Positions 59,158 through 64,000 of a DNA stretch of 64,000 nt are shown piece after piece. The DNA comes from Thermoplasmata archaeon (GTDB taxonomy: Archaea; Thermoplasmatota; Thermoplasmata; Lutacidiplasmatales; UBA184). Position numbers and translations under genes: made by a program. Where the stretch lies: assembly GCA_022749815.1 (NCBI GenBank), contig JAKIWV010000001.1, forward strand, positions 606,517 to 670,516. The letters are read 5' to 3'. The notes under the pieces were generated by a model, which worked only from the letters and a program-made list of their open reading frames with translations, did no database searches and had not been told where the DNA came from. Positions within the stretch are counted from its first letter, which is position 1, and each line of letters begins with the position of its first letter.

Positions 59158-59612
59158 ATACGGTTCTCCGACTCACCCCGAGCCTTCTCGCCACCTCCGT
59201 CGCGCTCCCCCTGAACGGGTCCGGGTCAACGTACCGCTTCGCCCGGCCTCCGACCGCCCGGAGCCCGAGCACCCTTGCCTCCTCGACTCGGTTCGCCTCC
59301 TTGCCCAGTCCGACCTCATTTCTTCGCCGAGCCAGGACATGCCTTCGAATCGCCCGCCCATCCGAGCTGAAGAGGTACTTGCGGTCGGTGTGACGGACGA
59401 AGTCCTCGACCACCGAGCCCCAGGACCGCTGACGGGGCATGGCCATGAGCTCGGCTTGGGTAGCCGAGTCCTTCGGGTCGACGAACGCCACGAGCTCGGA
59501 GCGCATTTCGTTCGGCTCCGGGGACGGTTCGAGGAGGCGTGCGGTTAGGAACGGGAACGGACGGATCGGGCGGAGCGCGCAGTTCATTAGACGAACCACA
59601 CTGGACCATCGC
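59158..59612. other. 455-bp region, possible decayed gene on the minus strand
   Basis: A minus-strand frame reading down from about 59506 (MRSELVAFVDPKDSATQAEL, then SVVEDFVRHTDRKYLFSSDG) has natural-looking composition for about 117 codons. It then runs antisense through the VOC gene without a stop until 58958. No promoter was found. It may be a remnant, or chance. Confidence 0.25.
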
Positions 59613-59747
59613 ATGGGGTTCCCGTGCCCGTGGGGCTGTGCGCAGAACGTCGAACATGAAAGTGCGTGGGAGTGTCCGAAGTTCTCACAGAAGCTCCTAG
59701 GTGCTCTTCAGGCCATCGTCCAAAAGGTGGGTTCGCAGGCTCCGTGA
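59613..59747 (+). CDS. Possible 44-residue cysteine-containing mini-protein
   Basis: MGFPCPWGCAQNVEHESAWE continues with CPKFSQKLLG. Three cysteines (CPWGC and ECPK) could be part of a zinc site. A weak TTCATTAG element lies about 27 bp upstream. Size and evidence are marginal. Confidence 0.25.
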   Translation: MGFPCPWGCAQNVEHESAWECPKFSQKLLGALQAIVQKVGSQAP

Positions 59748-59842
59748 AGGCGACTCCGGGCTTGTGGGTTCTGGCACGGCCGCGCCCCCTTTCAAAAGTA
59801 GAAATCGGAATTTTCGGAGGTTCGTCCGGGCGAGCGGGTCTT

Positions 59843-59870
59843 GGTGAGGGGGATGCCCCCCGGGCGGAAG
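59843..59870 (-). terminator. G/C hairpin immediately downstream of tRNA-Val
   Basis: On the minus strand the tRNA 3' end is followed by CTTCCGCCC and then GGGGG-GCAT-CCCCC, a 5-bp hairpin with a four-base loop. It may act in transcription termination. The whole segment together with the tRNA end is a copy of the repeat at 56729-56795. Confidence 0.4.
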
Positions 59871-59943
59871 TGGGCTCGGCCGGATTCGAACCGGCGGTCT
59901 TCGCTGTGTGAGAGCGACGTCTTAACCGCTGGACTACGAGCCC
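59871..59943 (-). tRNA. tRNA-Val (anticodon CAC)
   Basis: On the minus strand the acceptor stem GGGCTCG/CGAGCCC, D arm GTCC-AGCGGTTAA-GAC, anticodon stem TCGCT/AGCGA around CTCACAC (anticodon CAC) and T arm CCGG-TTCGAAT-CCGG fold normally. The discriminator is A, and CCA is not encoded. CCTTATGG on the minus strand (59973-59980) is a TATA box about 30 bp upstream. No intron is present. Confidence 0.94.
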
Positions 59944-60144
59944 ACCGTCGAGGCGTGGAGCAGCCTCGGGGGCCATAAGGGCCACCCTCACTTCGCGTTC
60001 AGGAGGGTGGGCACAAGGAGATCTGCGCCAAGTCGTGGCGCCGCCGAGGGCCGTAGCACCGCTGAGCTCCCCCCCGTCGACCTGGGTGCAAGCACCAATG
60101 AGCGCACAACGCCCAAAGATGAGGTGGCAGCTGGTACCTCGCCA

Positions 60145-60447
60145 CTAGCGGCCCAGGCGATGCTTCTGTCGAAGCTTCAGGTAGAACTCAGGTCGAGGTC
60201 CAAAGCCGTACACCCGCAGGATCTCGCCGTCCACTCCATAGTAGGCTCGAACGGCCGGGTAGGCGCCAAGCCGAAGTCGCCAAAGTCCGGGTGCATCGCG
60301 TAACTCCTTAACGCGATACCCGGGGCCCGGGCGAAACGGCTGGTAGAGCAGGCCGTGGAAGGCATACAAGAACTCCTCACGAATCTCCGCGGGGAGCTCA
60401 CGAAATTCGTCCTCGGCCTCCGATCGAAATACAAACCGAGCGGGCAA
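60145..60447 (-). CDS. RelE/ParE-type toxin
   Basis: This 100-residue basic protein has the RelE fold pattern: VFRSEAEDEFRELPAEIREEF (N-terminal helices), then GYRVKELRDAPGLWRLRLGAYPAVRAYY and the C-terminal ILRVYGFGPRPEFYLKLR. Arg and Lys residues of the last strands would be catalytic in mRNA cleavage. The TTG start at 60445-60447 follows the antitoxin stop by three bases. It is the second gene of a two-gene operon, an order usual for RelBE-type pairs. Confidence 0.82.
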   Translation of the reverse strand: MPARFVFRSEAEDEFRELPAEIREEFLYAFHGLLYQPFRPGPGYRVKELRDAPGLWRLRLGAYPAVRAYYGVDGEILRVYGFGPRPEFYLKLRQKHRLGR

Positions 60448-60450
60448 CGC

Positions 60451-60681
60451 CTATCGGCCCTTCCGTTGAAGCGTGGTGTGCAACCGCAGGACGTGCTCGC
60501 TCGAAACATCTCGGCCGTGCTTTCGTCGTCGTTCCATCTCGGCAACCCACTCGGGGGGGTCGTACTCCTCCACCAGTTCGAGGAGGAATTCGTCCCAAGT
60601 CTTGCCGCCAGTCTTTCGAACTTGAAGCCTGTGGAGCACGTCCGCGTGAACGGGGATGCTCGTCATCGGGGAGCCGCTCAT
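60451..60681 (-). CDS. Antitoxin partner of the RelE-type toxin
   Basis: The 76-residue protein starts MSGSPMTSIPVHADVLHRLQ at an ATG 25 bp after a TATA-like TAAATAC. The N-terminal strand-helix (SIPVHADVLHRLQVRKTGGKTWDEFLLELV) resembles small archaeal antitoxins with a beta-strand DNA-binding N-terminus. The acidic C-terminal half (EEYDPPEWVAEMERRRKHG) probably wraps the toxin. An inverted repeat overlapping the promoter is the likely self-operator. The internal ATG at 60666 is an alternative start. Confidence 0.7.
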   Translation of the reverse strand: MSGSPMTSIPVHADVLHRLQVRKTGGKTWDEFLLELVEEYDPPEWVAEMERRRKHGRDVSSEHVLRLHTTLQRKGR

Positions 60682-60690
60682 GTCACTGCA

Positions 60691-60714
60691 ATGGTTACCA
60701 TTGTATTTACCATT
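60691..60714. promoter_or_regulatory. Promoter-operator of the RelE-type toxin-antitoxin pair
   Basis: ATGGTTACCAT (60691-60701) is a near-perfect palindrome, and a further ACCAT half-site lies at 60710-60714. They flank the TATA-like TAAATAC (minus strand, 60703-60709) of the antitoxin gene, as expected for autorepression. Confidence 0.5.
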
Positions 60715-60816
60715 AGCCGGTCTGGGGCTGAGCAAGGTCCCGGACGCTTGACGCCGAGATAGCTGAACGGTTGCGAACGATCAAGCCCGCTGGCATGGAC
60801 ATAACACAGCCGAGGC

Positions 60817-61014
60817 TCAAGTCACGAGGCACGAGCGGTGCTGCCGTATGGTCAGAACCAGACCGGATACGGGAAGCAGGCTGCCGTTTTCATCGCTTCC
60901 ATATCGGGTCATGCTGTACCGAGTAGTATCCATGGCGGTCGCGCCTCCGAGGGAAGCGAGTCCGATTGCGCCGACTCTGCGTCCCAACCAAGGTGCAAGC
61001 GCCAGTGCGCTCAC
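60817..61014 (-). pseudogene. Truncated lysO copy (C-terminal fragment)
   Basis: The 65-codon frame contains LALAPWLGRRVGAIGLASLG, GATAMDTTRYSMTRYGSDEN and SLLPVSGLVLTI. Block by block this matches the LysO gene at the right edge of the window (IALAPWIGRKLGGDGLAALG, GATAMDTTLYSVTRWGS and SLALVSGLLLTV). The N-terminal half is missing and the end (RQHRSCLVT) is frayed. It is a decayed paralog or a fragment left by recombination. Confidence 0.7.
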
Positions 61015-61096
61015 TGGGGATCCTGCAGTCGCACCAGCCCAGGAACCACGTAATTCCTACATGCTCCTGCGGCGCAGAAGAATCTCGAGGGGGGGC

Positions 61097-61510
61097 TCAG
61101 AGCTCTTGGACATCCTTGGTGCTGAGTGTTCTTATGCCGGGAACTCGCGCGAAGTCCTTGTCCAAGGTCCAAATAGGAGACTCCAACGCGAGACAAATTG
61201 CGATGTACTCGGTATCATCGACCGCGTCGGCCGCATGAGCAAGTCGCCGCGCGGGACTGAGGAAGGCCGAGTAGACGGCCGGCGGGACGAGGTCGATCGC
61301 TCCGAGCAGGTCGTTGAGGATTGCTTCGACTGTAGGCTGCGGAAGCTTCGCTCGGGCGGCAACCCGAGGGATGTGTTTGGCCGCCTCTGCCTTCAAGTAG
61401 AGGGGGGCGGAGAAGGTGACGCCGTCAGCATTTAGCAACGTGTCACGAACCCTGCCGTCCTTGAAAAGTCCGGCAACGAGTACGCTGGCGTCGACGACGA
61501 TCGACCTCAA
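61097..61510 (-). CDS. vapC: PIN-domain toxin (VapC-type)
   Basis: The 137-residue ribonuclease has conserved acids D8 (VVDASVLV), E in LKAEAAKH, D in AVDDTEYIA and D in LDKDFARV, the metal set of PIN nucleases. VapC toxins cut tRNA or rRNA. The TTG start at 61508-61510 overlaps the antitoxin stop as TTGA, so translation is coupled. The order antitoxin then toxin is standard. Confidence 0.88.
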   Translation of the reverse strand: MRSIVVDASVLVAGLFKDGRVRDTLLNADGVTFSAPLYLKAEAAKHIPRVAARAKLPQPTVEAILNDLLGAIDLVPPAVYSAFLSPARRLAHAADAVDDTEYIAICLALESPIWTLDKDFARVPGIRTLSTKDVQEL

Positions 61511-61725
61511 CGCCGGCGTGACGGCTCGCGTCGCCGAATTTCTCGACCGATCTCGACCGCGTCGGCCTCGGTCAGTTGTGACTTCGAGAGTAGACGGTCA
61601 TAGATGTGCAATCGATTCACCTCCCGCGCCAGTGCCTTTCGAGCGATCTCGGACCATCGCACATCCTTGTGCCTGCGGATCTCGCGGTGGAGATCGTCCG
61701 GCACAGCGAACGTCATGTTCGGCAT
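61507..61725 (-). CDS. vapB: VapB-type antitoxin
   Basis: The 72-residue protein begins MPNMTFAVPDDLHREIRRHK, a ribbon-helix-helix pattern (beta strand TFAVP, two helices to AREVNRL). It ends with a basic C-terminus (REIRRREPSRRR). The ATG at 61725 lies 25 bp after a TATA box. A palindromic TAAGTA site covers that promoter, indicating autoregulation. It is overlapped by the PIN toxin gene. Confidence 0.78.
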   Translation of the reverse strand: MPNMTFAVPDDLHREIRRHKDVRWSEIARKALAREVNRLHIYDRLLSKSQLTEADAVEIGREIRRREPSRRR

Positions 61726-61747
61726 GGGCTCATACAGGAAGACACGG

Positions 61748-61766
61748 ATATAAGTAGATTTACTTA
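61748..61766. promoter_or_regulatory. vapBC promoter-operator: TATA box with TAAGTA inverted repeat
   Basis: TAAGTA (61751-61756) and TACTTA (61761-61766) form a perfect inverted repeat with a 4-bp centre. The left arm overlaps the minus-strand TATA box (TTATAT, 61748-61753). A RHH antitoxin dimer binding here would block transcription. Confidence 0.55.
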
Positions 61767-61996
61767 GACCTGGAAAGCGGCGATCCGCTGTCGGAAACTG
61801 TACACCGCTGCGCGAAGTCACCACTGTACCCATCATGATGAGGCGGGGCTAAAAGTGACGGTGATTCGCGAGCTCGAATCCATTGCAGGTTCGACCGAAT
61901 CGAGAAACCACTAGGGATCGATCTTCCGTCCAGCTTCGGGAGGTACCGCGGTGGGGGGTAGACTCATCTTTATACTGGTAAGATGTACTCGATTCC

Positions 61997-62281
61997 ATGG
62001 CAAGCAGGGCTCTGCATGGCGTCGTCCATGTCGACGTGAACCTGTCGACGGCGGAACTCATCGAATCCATGCTGGAGGAGGTCGGCATTCCTGTCAGCAG
62101 GAATTGGCTGCTGGAACGGCTTCGGGAGTCGGGGCATCAGACCACCCGGCCTCGGCTGAACCGCGTGTTGAAGCACTACCTCCGACTCGGACTTGCGGTC
62201 GAAGGCTCAAAGGGCGTCCAGTGGACGCACAACATGAGCCCCCAGCTCCTGCATGCAGTCGCGGTGGGCAAGCGGCTCTGA
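61997..62281 (+). CDS. Antitoxin-like winged-helix protein of a third toxin-antitoxin pair
   Basis: The 94-residue protein is mostly helical (STAELIESMLEEVGIPVSRN and WLLERLRESGHQTTRPRLNR), followed by a short wing (AVEGSKGVQWTHNMS). The ATG is about 25 bp after a TTTATAC element (61969-61975), so the mRNA is leaderless. The downstream gene begins 9 bp after the stop and codes for a RelE-like protein, which makes an antitoxin role plausible, though the winged-helix class is unusual. Confidence 0.6.
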   Translation: MASRALHGVVHVDVNLSTAELIESMLEEVGIPVSRNWLLERLRESGHQTTRPRLNRVLKHYLRLGLAVEGSKGVQWTHNMSPQLLHAVAVGKRL

Positions 62282-62290
62282 GGCACCACA

Positions 62291-62626
62291 GTGCCTTTCC
62301 GGCCGACCTCGGTCGTGGTCCATCCCGCTGCAGAGGAGCACCTGAGTCGGATCGCCGAGGACGCCCGCGTCGGTCGGCAACCGGGGCAAGCCATATGGAA
62401 GAGTCTCCGTGCCGCAATGGTCCGGATCAAGAATGACGGGCAGTGGGGCGAAGTCATTCCGTCGAGTTCGATACCCCGCGGATACGTGCGCGACTTCGGT
62501 GTGACCAATCTTTACTGTATCGATCTTCCTTCATTTCACAGGCGGTTCTATACCATTCGGGATCGAGATATCATCGTGCTAGGCCTCGTCGATCATCTCG
62601 AGTACGATCGCTTGATGAAGGCTTGA
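62291..62626 (+). CDS. RelE-superfamily toxin-like protein
   Basis: The 111-residue protein has VVVHPAAEEHLSRIAEDARV, KSLRAAMVRIKNDGQWGEVI and NLYCIDLPSFHRRFYTIRD followed by IVLGLVDHLEYDRLM, the core of RelE/HigB-type mRNA interferases. The GTG start at 62291 follows its probable antitoxin gene by 9 bp. A related archaeal group lacks clear catalytic residues, so toxicity is not proven. Confidence 0.68.
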   Translation: MPFRPTSVVVHPAAEEHLSRIAEDARVGRQPGQAIWKSLRAAMVRIKNDGQWGEVIPSSSIPRGYVRDFGVTNLYCIDLPSFHRRFYTIRDRDIIVLGLVDHLEYDRLMKA

Positions 62627-62946
62627 TTGGAGCGACTCATCCGGGCCGTCGCCTTTCCCTCGGGGCGCTCCTATCGAGGAACTTTCCCAGCAATCAACAG
62701 GAATCATTCGTGATCATTGGTGCATCGCCTCCTGCGTGGGTGGAGGGACAAATGCACCGAGTCGCGTTCGATTGATCCTTCCTAAGCCGGACAATTTGGT
62801 CGTCGCCCGCCCGATTTGCCGAACTCCGTTCGGCTCCGATAACGCTCCGATTGTGCTACCTTCCGGGGAGCCCACGGGTGGTGCCGAAAAACGAAAAACC
62901 TCGAGGGGATGCCTTCGGTCGCAATGGCCGAGGGGGCAAGCTCCGA
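62627..62946. other. 320-bp intergenic region without a gene
   Basis: No frame with promoter and natural composition was found, nor a tRNA fold. The right end precedes an SRPBCC gene whose start has no clear TATA box. Confidence 0.4.
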
Positions 62947-63465
62947 ATGAAGGCGCAGGCCAAACGCACTACGGAATCCCGGCGCGAGGCGCACTCGCCG
63001 AGAGTGACGTACGTCGAGGACAGAGGGGCCGTCTACGACGCTCCCCTCGAGATCGTATGGGACTTCATGGGGGACGAGACCTTCCATCCCCAGGCCCACA
63101 CAGCTGATGTGCGGAACTTCCGGGAAAAGGCCCTTTCCGAGGTTACGACTCTCCTCAGCTATGAGCGCCGAAATGGGAGCCGGTGGGAGAAAATGGTCTG
63201 CCGGATGACTTCCATACGTCCCGCTGTGAGGATCCAGGAAGACCTCAATGGCCCGTATGCAGGGTCGAGGACGGTGTTCCTCTACACGCCGCGGGGCGAC
63301 CGCACGGTCGTCGATGTCTTTGGCTTCGTGCAGTCTTCCGAGCTCGCTCCCGCGGAGATCAAACGGGACAGGAAGAAGACCTGGGCGAAAGCCTACACCG
63401 AGGATCTCCCCTATTTTCGCCGCTTTGCGAAGCAACACTCCTCCCTCAAGGCGAAGCAGAGGTGA
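62947..63465 (+). CDS. SRPBCC-like (START fold) protein
   Basis: The 172-residue protein has the SRPBCC entry strand and helix (AVYDAPLEIVWDFMGDETFHP), strands (VTTLLSYERRNGSRWEKMV, PYAGSRTVFLYTPRGDRTVV) and a C-terminal helix (KAYTEDLPYFRRFAKQHSSL). The ATG at 62947 is chosen; an earlier CTG-rich frame has unnatural composition. Its N-terminus is basic. The ligand is unknown. It is convergent with the partial lysO gene. Confidence 0.7.
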   Translation: MKAQAKRTTESRREAHSPRVTYVEDRGAVYDAPLEIVWDFMGDETFHPQAHTADVRNFREKALSEVTTLLSYERRNGSRWEKMVCRMTSIRPAVRIQEDLNGPYAGSRTVFLYTPRGDRTVVDVFGFVQSSELAPAEIKRDRKKTWAKAYTEDLPYFRRFAKQHSSLKAKQR

Positions 63466-63596
63466 TCGCCCCGCTGAATGGGGCCGGAACCGCACTCGAA
63501 CCGCCGGACTTGTTGCATGAGTGGCTCGTCGTGGCCTCTCCACTCTCAACCGGCCTGCTGAAAGGGGCCCCTTGAGCCGATCGAGGCCGGCGTCCC

Positions 63597-64000
63597 TCAC
63601 CCGAGACTCAAGACTAGCGGGACCAGAATCCCGGCCGTAACGGTCAGGAGGAGGCCGGAGACGAGCGCCAGGCTTCCGGCATCCTTGCTCCCCCATCGAG
63701 TCACACTGTAGAGGGTCGTGTCCATGGCCGTCGCGCCCCCGAGGGCCGCGAGGCCGTCGCCGCCCAATTTCCGTCCGATCCAAGGTGCAAGGGCTATTGT
63801 CACCACTTCCCGAAGGAAGTTCGCCAGGAACGCCATCAACCCGAGCTCGGGGCCCGCTGCCCGAGTGACCAAGGGGCCGGCAAGCGTGTACCATCCGAAT
63901 GCCCCTCCTGTCGCGAACGCGACAGGTACGGGGATTCCAGTAAGCGCAACGACGGTGAGGGCTGCGGTCGTCGCGCCGATCCCAGCGGCGGCAAGAGTGA
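63597..64000 (-). CDS. lysO: LysO-like lysine exporter, N-terminus beyond the window
   Basis: The visible 134 codons, from the window edge to the stop at 63597, are four or more transmembrane helices of a LysO (YbjE, DUF340) protein. Diagnostic segments are GGAFGWYTLAGPLVTRAAGP, ELGLMAFLANFLREVVTIAL, APWIGRKLGGDGLAALGG and ATAMDTTLYSVTRWGSKDAG. LysO exports lysine and toxic analogues. The C-terminus is complete. A truncated copy of this gene lies at 60817-61014. Confidence 0.85.
   Translation of the reverse strand, partial: TLAAAGIGATTAALTVVALTGIPVPVAFATGGAFGWYTLAGPLVTRAAGPELGLMAFLANFLREVVTIALAPWIGRKLGGDGLAALGGATAMDTTLYSVTRWGSKDAGSLALVSGLLLTVTAGILVPLVLSLG

Noticed and set aside
58958..59506. 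Minus-strand frame with natural-looking N-terminal half
   Set aside because: Its C-terminal third runs antisense through the VOC gene and no promoter is visible. It is kept only as a note on the region.
1..64000. CRISPR arrays and rRNA genes
   Set aside because: No regularly spaced direct repeats of 25-40 bp and no 16S, 23S or 5S-like sequence were seen.

Overview
The window is a GC-rich archaeal chromosome segment, most likely from the Thermoplasmatota (Euryarchaeota sensu lato). Evidence: deoxyhypusine synthase, aIF2-beta, a group II chaperonin (thermosome), RpoF and L21e in one operon with KsgA/Dim1 and Pus10, a XerA-type recombinase, a presenilin-like protease, and many TATA boxes about 25-30 bp upstream of start codons, which is the signature of leaderless transcripts. 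A small conserved gene at 23514-23918 resembles a family I remember from Thermoplasmata. Many open frames on the opposite strand are GC-driven shadows and are left out.

Layout. 1-9254 (minus): deoxyhypusine synthase, presenilin-like protease, aIF2-beta, a HAD phosphatase, an aldo-keto reductase, a bacterial-type ValRS that seems to begin at CTG, and an ABC-2 exporter. 9308-11300 (plus): small membrane protein, double winged-helix regulator, cell-surface protein. 11310-15609 (minus): LysRS, an unknown protein, thermosome, VOC protein. 15776-19618: SET-domain protein and two convergent MFS exporters. 20084-23397 (minus): pus10-rpl21e-rpoF-DUF655-ksgA information-processing operon. 23514-31730: PrsW-like protease, 3-hydroxyacyl-CoA dehydrogenase, tRNA thiolation enzyme, XerA, ThyX, MetRS, PHP hydrolase.

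31755-34777: tRNA-Cys followed by a 2.9 kb segment bracketed by a duplication of the tRNA 3' end plus downstream DNA. It holds a BNR-repeat protein and a class III adenylate cyclase and looks like a decayed integrated island. 34950-43430: AlkZ-like DNA glycosylase, two tandem cyclase-like alpha-toroid proteins, methyltransferase, YCII protein, PYROXD2-like oxidoreductase, FMN reductase, and a PadR regulator fused to a methyltransferase-like domain. 43462-46882: NDP-sugar pyrophosphorylase, zinc alcohol dehydrogenase and class III aminotransferase. 47100-48314: solitary TnpB with inverted repeats at its promoter. 48540-56371: DEAD-box helicase, SIS protein, SRPBCC protein, MacB-like ABC system, membrane protein.

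56372-64000 is accessory in character: CPBP protease, conserved proteins of unknown role, a methyltransferase remnant, tRNA-Val, G/C palindromic repeats, three toxin-antitoxin pairs, a truncated LysO copy, and a second LysO gene running off the right edge. Core operons thus alternate with tRNA- and toxin-antitoxin-associated acquired DNA.
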